This document shows, in pieces, positions 56,132 through 64,000 of a DNA stretch of 64,000 nt. How positions within the stretch are numbered: the first letter of the stretch is position 1; each line of letters opens with the position of its first letter. The notes under the pieces are model-generated. The model worked only from the letters and a program-made list of their open reading frames with translations. It was not told the DNA's origin and searched no databases. The DNA is from Luteimonas endophytica (GTDB taxonomy: Bacteria > Pseudomonadota > Gammaproteobacteria > Xanthomonadales > Xanthomonadaceae), in contig NZ_JARXRM010000044.1 of the NCBI RefSeq assembly GCF_029887875.1, forward strand, positions 119,954 through 183,953, written 5' to 3'. Made by a program: the position numbers and the translations under genes.

Positions 56132-56639
56132 GCGGGGGGTTCCTTCACGGTCGGTCGATGATTGTACGGGGCGGTCGCGGAATGGCGTGAATGTCGGGAG
56201 ACGCCGGGCAATCCATCCGTCGAGGGGATTCCGCACCGTCGCCACGGGGCGGCGACCTTGAAGAGCCGCTTCGGAAGCATTGTGGGGCGTGAGCCGCGCC
56301 GGGGGTATTGCTTCGCCCTTCCGTTGGGCCATCCATGGCCGGAGTCAGAGCCGCTGCACATCCATGTGCAGCTCTCCGCAACACCCCCGGCACGTCTCCC
56401 GCTTCCTAGCGCTGGTGGGTTTTGGTGGGACTGGCTGGCGAGCATCCGAAAGCGAATCACCGACGCGGCGCCCGGGCCGGGGGAGGCGGACAGCAGACCA
56501 GGGACGGTCTGCGGCGGCGGATCGGGCCATGGATGGCCCGACTCCGCCGGGGAGCCTTCCCCGGTCCGGGCGCCGCTGGCTCCGAAGCCCACGTCGTCAG
56601 GCCCGCAAGACCATGCCGGGCGCCACAAAAACCTGAAAA
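56132..56639. other. 508-bp intergenic region holding a composite repeat
   Basis: No gene is supported. It separates rlmD and nagZ, both on the minus strand, and is filled from 56202 to 56594 by composite repeat copy 2. The nagZ promoter must lie in or beside it. Confidence 0.75.
56202..56594 (-). repeat. composite repeat, copy 2 (reverse orientation)
   Basis: About 393 bp, the reverse of copy 1. It begins CGCCGGGCAATCCATCCGTC. Shared blocks include GGGGCGTGAGCCGCGCCGGG, GGCCATCCATGGCCGGAGTC and CATGTGCAGCTCTCCGCAAC. The hairpin arms are 56468-56487 and 56555-56574, the second with two changes from perfect. It ends GGCTCCGAAGCCCACGTC, the sequence that is expanded as a tandem array beside copy 1. 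Confidence 0.85.
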
Positions 56640-57956
56640 TCAGGGCTCGAACATCGCGATCGATTCGACGTGCGCGGTGTGCGGGAACATGTCCATCACT
56701 CCGGCGCTGCGCAGCTTCCAGCCGCGCTCGTTGACCAGATAGCCGGCATCGCGCGCCAGCGAACCGGGGTGGCAGCTGACGTAGACGATGCGCTCGAGAC
56801 CCTTCAGCGGCAGCTGCCGCAACACGCCCTCGGCGCCCGAGCGCGGCGGATCGAGCAGCAGCCGGTCGAAGCCCTGCCGCATCCAGGGATGGCCGGCGAG
56901 GTCCTGCGCCAGGTCGGCGGCGAAGAAACGCGCGTTGTCCAGGCCATTGAGCGCGGCGTTCCCGCGCGCCCGCGCAACCAGCCCGGCGTCGCCCTCCACG
57001 CCCACCACCTCGCCGCCGCCGCGCGCCAGCGGCAGGGTGAAGTTGCCGAGCCCGCAGAACAGGTCGAGCACGCGCTCGCCGGCGCCCACCTGCAGCAGTT
57101 CCAGAGCCCGGGCGATCATCTTCTCGTTGAGGCCGGCGTTGACCTGGATGAAATCGAGCGGCCGGAACCGCAGCTCCACGTCCCACGGCACCAGCCGGAA
57201 CGACAGCGGCGGCGCTTCGGCGGGCCAGAGCGGATGCACCGAATCGATGCCGCCCGGCTGCAGGAACACCGCGGCCCCGTGCTCGCGCGCGAACCCGGTC
57301 AGCGCTTCCCGGTCGGCTTCGGCCAGCGGCTGCAGGTGGCGGAACACCAGCGCCACGGTCTGGTCGCCGGCGATGAACTCGATCTGCGGAATCTCCCGGC
57401 GCGCCTGCAGGCCGTCCACCAGCCGAGACAGCGCCGCGACCCGCGCCCCGACCTCGGCGATCGCGGTGTGGCAGATCGAGAGATCCGCGACGAAGCGCGG
57501 GTCCAGCTCGCGGAACCCGACCAGGGTGCGGTCCTTCTTCTCGACCCGGCGCACCGAGAACCGCCCCTTGCGGCGGTAGCCCCAGGACACGTCGGTCAGC
57601 GGCGGCAGCACCACGCCCGGGGCCACATGGCCGATGCGGTCGAAGTTCTCGAGCAGCACCCGCTGCTTGGCCTCGATCTGCCTGGCCTCGTCCAGATGCT
57701 GCAGCACGCAGCCGCCGCAGGTGCCGAAATGCGGGCAGCGCGGCTGCACCCGGTCCGGCGATGCGCGCAGCACCTCCAGCGTGGCCGCCTCGTCGAAGCT
57801 GCGCGAGCGCCGGGTCTGCCGGGCCAGCACCCGCTCGCCGGGCAGCGCCCCGGCGACGAACACGGTCTTGCCACCGTCGCGGCGGGCGACGCCGCGGCCA
57901 TCGTGGCTTAGATCGAGGATGTCGAGTTCGAACGGAGTCTGGTCGATGCGTGCCAC
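56640..57956 (-). CDS. rlmD: 23S rRNA (uracil-1939-C5)-methyltransferase RlmD
   Basis: A 438-residue RNA methyltransferase. A TRAM domain comes first (~1-60), then the 4Fe-4S cysteines C74, C80 and C83 (CPHFGTCGGC) with a fourth near 160 (LSICHTAI). The SAM-binding motif is VLDLFCGLGNFTLPLA. The catalytic Cys is in IVYVSCHPGSLARD. It methylates U1939 of 23S rRNA using SAM. It follows the YdbL-like gene on the same strand with 46 nt between them. Confidence 0.95.
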   Translation of the reverse strand: MARIDQTPFELDILDLSHDGRGVARRDGGKTVFVAGALPGERVLARQTRRSRSFDEAATLEVLRASPDRVQPRCPHFGTCGGCVLQHLDEARQIEAKQRVLLENFDRIGHVAPGVVLPPLTDVSWGYRRKGRFSVRRVEKKDRTLVGFRELDPRFVADLSICHTAIAEVGARVAALSRLVDGLQARREIPQIEFIAGDQTVALVFRHLQPLAEADREALTGFAREHGAAVFLQPGGIDSVHPLWPAEAPPLSFRLVPWDVELRFRPLDFIQVNAGLNEKMIARALELLQVGAGERVLDLFCGLGNFTLPLARGGGEVVGVEGDAGLVARARGNAALNGLDNARFFAADLAQDLAGHPWMRQGFDRLLLDPPRSGAEGVLRQLPLKGLERIVYVSCHPGSLARDAGYLVNERGWKLRSAGVMDMFPHTAHVESIAMFEP

Positions 57957-58002
57957 GTGGCTTCAGGCTGCGGGCGGAAGCCGGCCATTGTCGCAGATCT
58001 GC

Positions 58003-58620
58003 CTACTTCTGCTTCCAGCTGCCGCCACGGTCCTGCACCCACCAGCCGCTGCGCGCGCTGTCGGCCCACTGCTTGGCGAACACCTCGCGGATCTGGCCCT
58101 CCCACTCCGGATGGCCATTGGCGATCGCGATCTCGCGGTACACCGCCCGGGCGTCCCGGTTCTGGTCGGCCACCGCCTGATTCACCTTCACCCGGTCCGA
58201 CAGCGGGATCTTGCCGGCATCGCGCACCGACACCGTGCCGTCGTTGCCGAAGCCCAGCGCGCCGGACTCGAAATGCGGCCGCAGCGCGCTGCTGAAGCGG
58301 TCGCGCATGCGCGCGCGGATGGCTTCGATCGCCGGGGTCTTGATGGTGATGTCCGGAGTCCCGCCCTGTGCGTGCGCCGGGGAAATGCCCACCAGCATCA
58401 GCGGATGGAACGAGGCCGGCGCCGGCGCGCGGGCCATGCCGCCCGGCTCCTCCGGGAACAGGCCGTCGTCCTCGACCGCCTCGCCGTTCTCGCCGATTAC
58501 GTTGTCGACGAATTCGCGGGCCGCCTCGCGCGCCTCGGCGGCGGGAAAGTAGACGTTGATGGTGACGCAGGCGCTGAGCACCAGCGCGGCGGCGATCGGC
58601 ATTCCGAACCAGCGGTTCAT
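58003..58620 (-). CDS. ydbL: DUF1318 (YdbL-like) lipoprotein
   Basis: A 205-residue lipoprotein (AALVLSAC, lipidated Cys18) beginning CVTINVYFPAAEAREAAREFVDNVIGE. The C-terminal half, RVKVNQAVADQNRDARAVYREIAIANG…QIREVFAKQWADSARSGWWVQDRGGSWKQK, is the DUF1318 domain of E. coli YdbL. E. coli YdbL is a soluble periplasmic protein, so the lipid anchor and the TINVYFP strand are extra and resemble the small partner YnbE. The YdbH-like gene lies directly upstream (89 nt), and no separate ynbE gene is seen between them. Confidence 0.8.
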   Translation of the reverse strand: MNRWFGMPIAAALVLSACVTINVYFPAAEAREAAREFVDNVIGENGEAVEDDGLFPEEPGGMARAPAPASFHPLMLVGISPAHAQGGTPDITIKTPAIEAIRARMRDRFSSALRPHFESGALGFGNDGTVSVRDAGKIPLSDRVKVNQAVADQNRDARAVYREIAIANGHPEWEGQIREVFAKQWADSARSGWWVQDRGGSWKQK

Positions 58621-58709
58621 GGGCGACTCCTGTGGTCCTGTGGGCGGCGTACCGCGATTGTTCGAGCTGCGAAGGATAGCGCTCTGGAGCTCCGGCGACC
58701 CGTCCCCGG

Positions 58710-60734
58710 CTACTCCACCACCGGCGCGACGTCCCCGCCCGCCACCGCGGCGAGGCGTTCGACCAGGGTGGGCCAGTCGACGTTGCGGTTGTGGCCCACC
58801 ACGTGCAGGCGCGGCAGGCCGGCGCCTTCGACGATAGTAAAGGCGTTGCCGGCTGAACGCAGCCCGCCCATCCGGCAGACCTCGTTGGCCAGCTGGCAGG
58901 AGATGCCGATGCGGGCATAGCGAAAATCGTCGAACAGGCCGATCAGGCGGTCCTGCAGGCTGCCGACGAACGAAGCGTCGCCGACGCTGGAGATGTTCTG
59001 CACCGCGCGCTGGCTGATCCGCTGGCGCACGCCGCGCCGGCGTTCGGTGTGCAGCTCCGCGTCGAACGAGGAGAGCTGCCAGTCCACCAGGCGCAGGCGG
59101 TCGACACGCCCGAACAGCCGGCCGCTGATGCTGCCGAACTCGAATACGCGGGTAATGGTGAGCAGGTCCAGGTCGCGCAGCTCGAGGTCGGCGGAGAGCG
59201 TGGGCGCCACCCCGAACGGCCGCTCCATCGACAGCGCCGAGACCGCGACCGAGCCCCCGAAGACCCGGACCGCCAGGCCGCCGTCGAAGTCCAGGCGCTG
59301 GTCGGCGTAGCGGACCCGGGGAATTTCCCCGCTGAGGGTGCCGCCGAAGGCCGGCCAGCCCATCGACTCGGCAAGCCGCGCCACGTCCAGCGTCTCCACC
59401 GCAAGTCCGAACTGCAGCCGCATGCCCTCGTTCGTGTCGGGCGGACGCAGCGCGAAGCCGTCGAAACGCAACCGGCCGCCAAGCACGTCCACCTCGAACG
59501 GCGCACGCATGCGCAGCTCCCCCGCGGCGGCGCGGAACGGCAGCCGCGCCGGGCCGAAGCGGATGTCGCGCAGGTGTCCCGCGCGCCAGCGCAGTTCGCT
59601 GTCGACGGTGGCGTCGCCGGCGAAACGCAGGTCGCCGTCGAGACCCTCGAAGCCGAAACGTCCCGCGCCGTCGCCCACGCGCAGGCCGTGCAGCCGCGCA
59701 TGCAGCGATTGCAGGCGCGCCTCCGCCATGCCCACGTCCAGCGCCAGGCCGCCGGCGAGTTCCAGCCCGGCGAGGCCGCTCAGCGCCAGCCAACCCGAGA
59801 GGTAGCGCGCGGGCAACTGCGAGGCGTCGTCGCTGTGCAGCTCGATGTCGAGCGCCCGCACCCCCAGGTCGGGGGCGAAGGCGACCGAGCCACTGGCCTG
59901 CAGGGTCGGGCCGTCGCGCCACTCGAAGCGCGGCACTCGCCAGCCGGCCCCCGCGCCCTCGCGGATCGCCTCCAGGCGCACGGGCAGCGGCGCGTCGGGC
60001 AGTACTACGTAGGCGTTGCCCACCAGCAGCTCTCCGCCGCGAAGCGCGCCGTCGAGCGCGACCAGGTCGGTGTCACCGAGCTTTCGGTAGTCGATGCCGA
60101 TCCGCGCCCCCAGCCCTTCGGCGGCGACGCTGGCATCGGCGCTGTCGAGCGCGGCGCCCGCCACCTGCAGCTCCCCGCCGATCCGCAGCGGTCCTCGCTC
60201 CGGGACCTCGATGGCGAGCGCGCCGTCGAGCGTCCCCGCGGCGAGGCGCCCGCCCGCCCACGCCTGGGCCACCAGCGCCTGCGCCCAGGCCAGTGGCACC
60301 CGGGCGAGATCGAGCGAGGTGAGGTCCGGCGCGGCGGCGCTGCGCGACAGCGCGATCCGCGCCCGTCCCCGGCTGAGTACCGCGTCGGTGTTCGCGGGCC
60401 CGAGGTCGACGGCCAACCGCAGCGGACCGCCGCCGCGGCCGTGCAGTTCGCCGTCGCAGCGCCACTGCCCGTCCCCGGTGCGCGCCAGCGGGCACTCCCA
60501 GGCGAGCTCGCGGAAGTCGTATCCCAGGTCCGGGGCGCGCACCCGGCCGGCCTCGATCCGCAGCGTCCCGGCCTCGGCGTCCGCCGGCCAGGCCAGCCGC
60601 ACCCGCACCTGCTCGAGTACCGCGACCGCCGCGTCGATGCGCTCGATCCGCGCGTTCATGGTGCGCGCCTGTGCCGCCTGGACGCAGGACGCCAGCAGCA
60701 GCGCGGCCAGGAGTAGGATGCGGGGGATCGCCAT
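58710..60734 (-). CDS. ydbH: YdbH-like AsmA-family lipid-transport protein
   Basis: A 674-residue envelope protein with an N-terminal signal (MAIPRILLLAALLLASCVQA). It is largely repeated beta strands (LRIEAGRVRAPDLGYDF…LDFDGGLAVRVFGGSVAVSALSM), as in AsmA-like bridge proteins that form a groove carrying phospholipids between the membranes. Context with YdbL supports the YdbH assignment. It is shorter than E. coli YdbH (~880 residues). The ATG at 60734 is chosen by the signal peptide. It diverges from the response-regulator gene with only 33 nt between starts. Confidence 0.75.
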   Translation of the reverse strand: MAIPRILLLAALLLASCVQAAQARTMNARIERIDAAVAVLEQVRVRLAWPADAEAGTLRIEAGRVRAPDLGYDFRELAWECPLARTGDGQWRCDGELHGRGGGPLRLAVDLGPANTDAVLSRGRARIALSRSAAAPDLTSLDLARVPLAWAQALVAQAWAGGRLAAGTLDGALAIEVPERGPLRIGGELQVAGAALDSADASVAAEGLGARIGIDYRKLGDTDLVALDGALRGGELLVGNAYVVLPDAPLPVRLEAIREGAGAGWRVPRFEWRDGPTLQASGSVAFAPDLGVRALDIELHSDDASQLPARYLSGWLALSGLAGLELAGGLALDVGMAEARLQSLHARLHGLRVGDGAGRFGFEGLDGDLRFAGDATVDSELRWRAGHLRDIRFGPARLPFRAAAGELRMRAPFEVDVLGGRLRFDGFALRPPDTNEGMRLQFGLAVETLDVARLAESMGWPAFGGTLSGEIPRVRYADQRLDFDGGLAVRVFGGSVAVSALSMERPFGVAPTLSADLELRDLDLLTITRVFEFGSISGRLFGRVDRLRLVDWQLSSFDAELHTERRRGVRQRISQRAVQNISSVGDASFVGSLQDRLIGLFDDFRYARIGISCQLANEVCRMGGLRSAGNAFTIVEGAGLPRLHVVGHNRNVDWPTLVERLAAVAGGDVAPVVE

Positions 60735-60767
60735 GCCGGAAGCATACCCACGCCACGGAGGAGCGCG

Positions 60768-61487
60768 ATGAAGCCCAGGCTGCTGCTGCTCGAGGACGAC
60801 CCCGCCAGTCGCCACTTCCTGTGCCTGGCGGCCGAGGCGCTGCCGGCCGCGGTGGACCACGCCGGTACCGTGGCCGAGGCGCGGTCCCTGGCCCTGGCCA
60901 CCGACCATGCACTGTGGCTGTTCGACGTCAACCTGCCGGACGGCAGCGGCGGCGCCCTGTTGGCGGCGCTGCGCACCCATGGCCTGCACACGCCGGCATT
61001 GGCGCACACCGCGGCCCACGACGAGGCCGAGCGGCAGCGGCTGCTCGGCGAGGGTTTCGCCGCGGTGGTCACCAAGCCGCTGTCGGCGGCCGCCTGGCAG
61101 GCGGCGATCCGCGAGGCGCTGGCCGGGCGCGACGCCGCCGCGCCGCAGCCACCGCAAGCCCGCGATGCGTCCACGGCCGCGCTGTGGGACGATGCCGGCG
61201 CCGCCGCCGCGCTGGGCGGCAGCACCGCGAACATCGCCGCGCTGCGCCAGTTGTTCCTTGCCGAACTGCCAGCGACGCGCGCCGCCGTGACCGCGGCGGC
61301 GGCCGCCGGCGACGGGGAAGCGATGCGCGCGGAACTGCATCGGCTGCGCGCCGGCTGCGGTTTCGTCGGCGCCGCCGGGCTGCGGGCCGCGGCCACGCGC
61401 CTCCACGACGCGCCCGGCAGCGAAGCGGCATTGCAGGAATTCGTCGGCATCCTGGAGCGCACCGCAGCGAGTGCCGCCAGCGACTGA
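60768..61487 (+). CDS. response regulator fused to Hpt domain
   Basis: A 239-residue two-domain phosphorelay protein. The receiver domain (~1-120) has Asp9-Asp10-like acidic residues in EDDPAS, phosphoacceptor Asp53 (LFDVNLPDGSGG) and Lys103 in VTKPLS. The Hpt domain (~140-239) has phosphoacceptor His191 in ELHRLRAGCGFVGAAGL. GGAGGAG lies five nt before the ATG. No sensor kinase is nearby. Since both a receiver and an Hpt are present, it probably relays phosphate within a larger, unlinked pathway. Confidence 0.85.
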   Translation: MKPRLLLLEDDPASRHFLCLAAEALPAAVDHAGTVAEARSLALATDHALWLFDVNLPDGSGGALLAALRTHGLHTPALAHTAAHDEAERQRLLGEGFAAVVTKPLSAAAWQAAIREALAGRDAAAPQPPQARDASTAALWDDAGAAAALGGSTANIAALRQLFLAELPATRAAVTAAAAAGDGEAMRAELHRLRAGCGFVGAAGLRAAATRLHDAPGSEAALQEFVGILERTAASAASD

Positions 61488-61538
61488 GCCCACCGTTCCG
61501 CCACCGGCGGGCCTGCAGGCATCGCGCTCCGCGCTCTC

Positions 61539-61639
61539 GTAGGAGCTTGCGATGCACGCGAAAGCGGTGCGCCTGCCGAAGCCGGGCATCACCGCCCACC
61601 CGAACGGATCCACTCGCGGCTTTCGCGGCGCTCCTACGC
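61539..61639. repeat. REP pair (REPIN-type inverted repeat)
   Basis: Forward unit GTAGGAGCTTGCGATGCACG at 61539, continuing CGAAAGC to 61565, and reverse unit 61615-61639 (CGCGGCTTTCGCGGCGCTCC, then TACGC). The spacer has CCGGGCATCACCGCCCACC. It lies between the convergent Hpt and recO genes. The GTAGGAGC foot matches REP elements known in this bacterial family. Confidence 0.75.
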
Positions 61640-61674
61640 GCATCGCGCCGCCGATGGATTCCGGCCGACGCTCG

Positions 61675-62406
61675 TCAGCGCTCGGCGCCGATCCGGCCCA
61701 GTTCGCCGATCAACTCCCAGGACTTGAGCCCGCGCCCGCCCAGGTAGTGCAGCAGCAGCCCGCGCAGCCCGCGGCGCAACCCGGCCAGATCCTCGGCCAC
61801 CGGCATCCGGTCGGCGGCCAGCGCCAGCAGCGCGCGCCCGGTGGCGGCGCGCCCGCGCTCGCCGCCGTCGCGCACGCCCAGTTGCCGCCGCGGGCCGTGC
61901 TCCGGATCGAGCAGGTAGCGCGCCGCCGGATCGATCGGCGCTCCGTCGCCGTCGATGTCGAACGCGAAGCCGAAGCCCAGCGTGTCCAGCAGATCGCGCT
62001 CGAAGCGGCGCAACGACCAGGCCAGCGGCTCGCCGGCGCGCAGGCGCTCGCGAACCTGACCGAACAGCGCGTACAGCGCCGGGTGCGGATCCTGGCGCGG
62101 GGCCAGGCGCAACACCAGCTCGCTGACGTAGAACCCGGCCAGTCCGGCCTCGCCGGCCAGCCGTGGCGCCTGGTCGATGGCCTCCGCCGAGTTCAGCCAG
62201 GCCAGCTCGCCGCGCTGGGTCGCCTCGATGCGGATGTGCTGCAGCGGCTGCAGCGCCGCGCGCAGCGTCTGCCGCTTCGGCCCTTGCACTCCGCGCGCGA
62301 CCAGCCCAAGGCGTCCGTGCTCGCGGCTCAGCACCTCCACCAGCAGGCTGGTCTCGCGCCAGCGGCGCGCGTGCAGGACGAAGGCGGGTTCCTGGGTGTA
62401 GCGCAT
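61675..62406 (-). CDS. recO: DNA repair protein RecO
   Basis: A 243-residue RecO, which helps load RecA onto SSB-coated DNA with RecR. The N-terminal OB fold begins [46 protein letters not shown], and the helical C-terminal domain follows. No zinc cysteines are visible, as in other gammaproteobacterial RecO. It follows era on the same strand, the usual order, but with a 177-nt gap holding an inverted repeat. Confidence 0.93.
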   Translation of the reverse strand: MRYTQEPAFVLHARRWRETSLLVEVLSREHGRLGLVARGVQGPKRQTLRAALQPLQHIRIEATQRGELAWLNSAEAIDQAPRLAGEAGLAGFYVSELVLRLAPRQDPHPALYALFGQVRERLRAGEPLAWSLRRFERDLLDTLGFGFAFDIDGDGAPIDPAARYLLDPEHGPRRQLGVRDGGERGRAATGRALLALAADRMPVAEDLAGLRRGLRGLLLHYLGGRGLKSWELIGELGRIGAER

Positions 62407-62413
62407 GAAGACG

Positions 62414-62570
62414 GTGATTGGTGATGGGGGATGGGTGATTCGCGGAAGCGGACGGGGCGGCGCACGTTCCGGAGCGGCCGCTTCCGGCGAGATCCCGTTT
62501 GGGCCTCATGACGACATCGAAAAACGGCGGCTGCAGCTCCTGCCGCTGCGAATCACCCAACACCAATCAC
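62414..62570. repeat. inverted repeat in era–recO gap
   Basis: Perfect 10-bp arms GTGATTGGTG (62414-62423) and CACCAATCAC (62561-62570) sit outside perfect 11-bp arms GGGTGATTCGC (62433-62443) and its complement (62548-62558). The loop is about 104 nt. As RNA it could form a long stem between era and recO. Confidence 0.8.
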
Positions 62571-62583
62571 GGTTCTTGCCCAA

Positions 62584-63498
62584 TCACGGCTCCTCATACC
62601 CGAACGCCCGCAGCGCCGCCTCGTCGTCGGACCAGCCTTCGCGCACGCGCACCCAGGTCTCGAGGAAGACCTTGCGGTCGAACAGGCGCTCCATCTGCTG
62701 CCGGGCCTTGGTGCCGATCTCGCGCAGGCGCGCGCCGCCCTTGCCGATGACGATGGCCTTCTGCCCCTCGCGCTCGACCCAGATCACCGCGCCGATGCGC
62801 GAAAGCGCCCCCTCCTCCTCGAAACGCTCGATCTCCACCGTGGTCGCGTACGGGAGCTCGGCGCCGAGCTGGCGCATCAGCTGTTCGCGCAGCAGTTCGG
62901 CGGCCAGGAAGCGCTGGCTGCGATCGGTGATCTCGTCCTCGCCGTAGGGCGCCGGCTGCTCCGGCAGCAACGGCAGCAGCGCGCCGACCAGCGCCTCGAG
63001 CCCGGTGCGCTTGAGCGCCGAAACCGGGTGCACGCTGGCGAACTCGCGCCCATCGGCGGCCGCTGCGAGGAACGGCAGCAGCGCGGCCTTGTCCTTCATG
63101 CGGTCCACCTGGTTGACCACCAGCACCACCGGCACCCCGGCCTCGTGCAGCAGCTGCCAGGCGGCGCTGTCCTCTTCGTCCCAGCGGCCGGCCTGAACCA
63201 CCAGCAGCGCCGCGTCCACGCCCTCCAGCGCGCCGCGCGCGGCGCGGTTCATCCAGCGATGCATGGCCGATGCACTGGACCTGCCCTGGTCGCGGTGCAG
63301 GCCCGGGGTGTCGACCAGGACCAGCTGGCCCTCGGGAAAGGTGGCGATCCCGAGCAGCCGGTGGCGGGTGGTCTGCGGCCGGTTGGAAACGATGCTGACC
63401 TTCGCGCCCACCAGGGCGTTGACCAGGGTGGACTTGCCGACATTGGGGCGGCCGATGACCGCGACGTGGCCGGCGCGGTGGGGCGTGGATGGGATCAT
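62584..63498 (-). CDS. era: GTPase Era
   Basis: A 304-residue Ras-like GTPase needed for 30S ribosome maturation. G1 is GRPNVGKS (16-23), G3 is DTPG in [14 protein letters not shown], and G4 is NQVD in [13 protein letters not shown]. The C-terminal KH domain, which binds 16S rRNA 3' end, includes [51 protein letters not shown]. It starts at ATG 63498, with a composite repeat upstream. rnc usually precedes era; it is not seen next to it here within the window. Confidence 0.97.
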   Translation of the reverse strand: MIPSTPHRAGHVAVIGRPNVGKSTLVNALVGAKVSIVSNRPQTTRHRLLGIATFPEGQLVLVDTPGLHRDQGRSSASAMHRWMNRAARGALEGVDAALLVVQAGRWDEEDSAAWQLLHEAGVPVVLVVNQVDRMKDKAALLPFLAAAADGREFASVHPVSALKRTGLEALVGALLPLLPEQPAPYGEDEITDRSQRFLAAELLREQLMRQLGAELPYATTVEIERFEEEGALSRIGAVIWVEREGQKAIVIGKGGARLREIGTKARQQMERLFDRKVFLETWVRVREGWSDDEAALRAFGYEEP

Positions 63499-64000
63499 GC
63501 CGGCATTCTACGCGCGCGAGGTGCGGCCGATATCGGCCCGCCCCGCCCACGCCCCTGCCCGGGGCCGGATTCCTTGGGGACGCCAGGCAGTCCCACCCGA
63601 TGGAGGGGTCCATCGCCGTCGCCACGGGCCAGGGATAGCGAATAGCCTTCCCTGAGGTTGGGTGCTTCAAAAGCGCCTTCGGCCTGCTGTGCGGGGCGTG
63701 ACCCGTGCCGGGGGCATCGCTCCGCCCTTCCGTCCGGCCATCCATGGCCGGAGTCCGGGCCGCTGCACCGTGCCGCTGCGCGGTCCGGTCCGGCCCGGCG
63801 CAGCGCGCCGGGCGTTCGCCGGGACTGCGCGGCAGTGCCGCGCAAGCAGTCCCGACTCACCCATGTGCAGCTCTCCGCAACACCCCCTGCACGTGTCCCG
63901 CTCTCGCGTTGATGGGCTTCGGAGGAACCGGCTACCAAGCATTCGAAAGTGAATCACCGACGCGGCGCCCGGGCCGGCGGAGGCGGACAGCAGGCCATGG
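63499..64000. other. 502-bp region up to the window end, mostly repeat
   Basis: No gene is supported. Bases 63581-64000 belong to composite repeat copy 3. The 80 bp next to era should hold its promoter or the end of an upstream gene's transcript. Confidence 0.7.
63581..64000 (-). repeat. composite repeat, copy 3 (truncated by window, with insertion)
   Basis: Same orientation as copy 2. It starts CGCCAGGCAGTCC, carries the shared blocks GCCTTCGGCCTGCTGTGCGG and GGCCATCCATGGCCGGAGTC, and has about 80 extra bases near 63770-63860 with their own inverted repeat (GGGACTGCGCGGCA / TGCCGCGCAAGCAGTCCC). The hairpin arm GGCGCCCGGGCCGGCGGAGG is reached at about 63965, then the window ends. Confidence 0.85.

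Overview
This 64-kb window is very GC-rich bacterial chromosome (roughly 70% G+C by eye). The gene set fits a free-living gammaproteobacterium of the Lysobacteraceae/Xanthomonadaceae (Luteimonas-, Lysobacter- or Pseudoxanthomonas-like). The supporting signs are the era–recO pair, the nagZ–hpt–methylthioinosine phosphorylase run, AidB, Tat-exported TldD proteins, GTAGGAGC-type REP elements, and many lipoproteins and envelope genes. I assign the family from gene content and style only, and I cannot fix the genus. I saw no rRNA, tRNA, CRISPR array, prophage or transposase gene.

Layout. 1-2.6 kb: two NlpC/P60 cell-wall peptidases, a small membrane protein and a BASS-type transporter. 2.7-8.6 kb: a Ser/Thr kinase with TPRs, a dicarboxylate/amino-acid symporter and a lipoprotein alkaline phosphatase. 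8.8-12.3 kb: 3-hydroxybutyrate dehydrogenase and intracellular PHB depolymerase (storage-polymer mobilisation), flanking a HemJ/CopD-like membrane protein and a methyltransferase. 12.3-15.5 kb: a PadR regulator with a membrane sensor protein, a cyclophilin lipoprotein and a small acidic protein. 15.6-29.8 kb: eleven same-strand genes, mostly with 4-nt overlaps or short gaps. They encode two Tat-signal TldD proteases, a TldE/PmbA partner, DUF4159, MoxR AAA+ ATPase, DUF58, BatA-like, DUF4175, a large membrane protein, a GFA-family zinc protein and a DUF4349 lipoprotein. This is the most interesting gene set in the window. 29.9-36.5 kb: a DUF885 metallopeptidase, FdhD, two c-di-GMP-related proteins (EAL; HD-GYP with an altered HD motif) and a Tat-exported aldo/keto reductase. 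36.7-42 kb: a desaturase overlapping an SRPBCC membrane protein, an ATP/ADP-carrier-like transporter, and a sulfatase behind a perfect LacI-type operator palindrome.

42-45.2 kb: a cyclase–EamA–cupin operon diverging from a LysR regulator. 45.2-46.1 kb: a composite repeat region. 46.2-50 kb: an ECF sigma factor, a probable membrane anti-sigma partner, a small S4 protein, LemA and DUF2207. 50.4-58 kb: AidB, an FAD monooxygenase, a cold-shock protein with a clear terminator, the purine/methylthioadenosine salvage and muropeptide recycling genes, and RlmD. 58-63.5 kb: YdbL-like lipoprotein and YdbH-like AsmA protein, a response-regulator/Hpt protein, RecO and Era.

The non-coding space is rich in repeats. 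A composite element of about 400 bp occurs three times (45.5, 56.2 and 63.6 kb). It carries a long hairpin and nested CCATCCATGG palindromes. One copy has a 20-bp tandem array at its edge. REP/REPIN-type units lie at 9.65, 50.1 and 61.5 kb, and a further hairpin lies at 14.97 kb.
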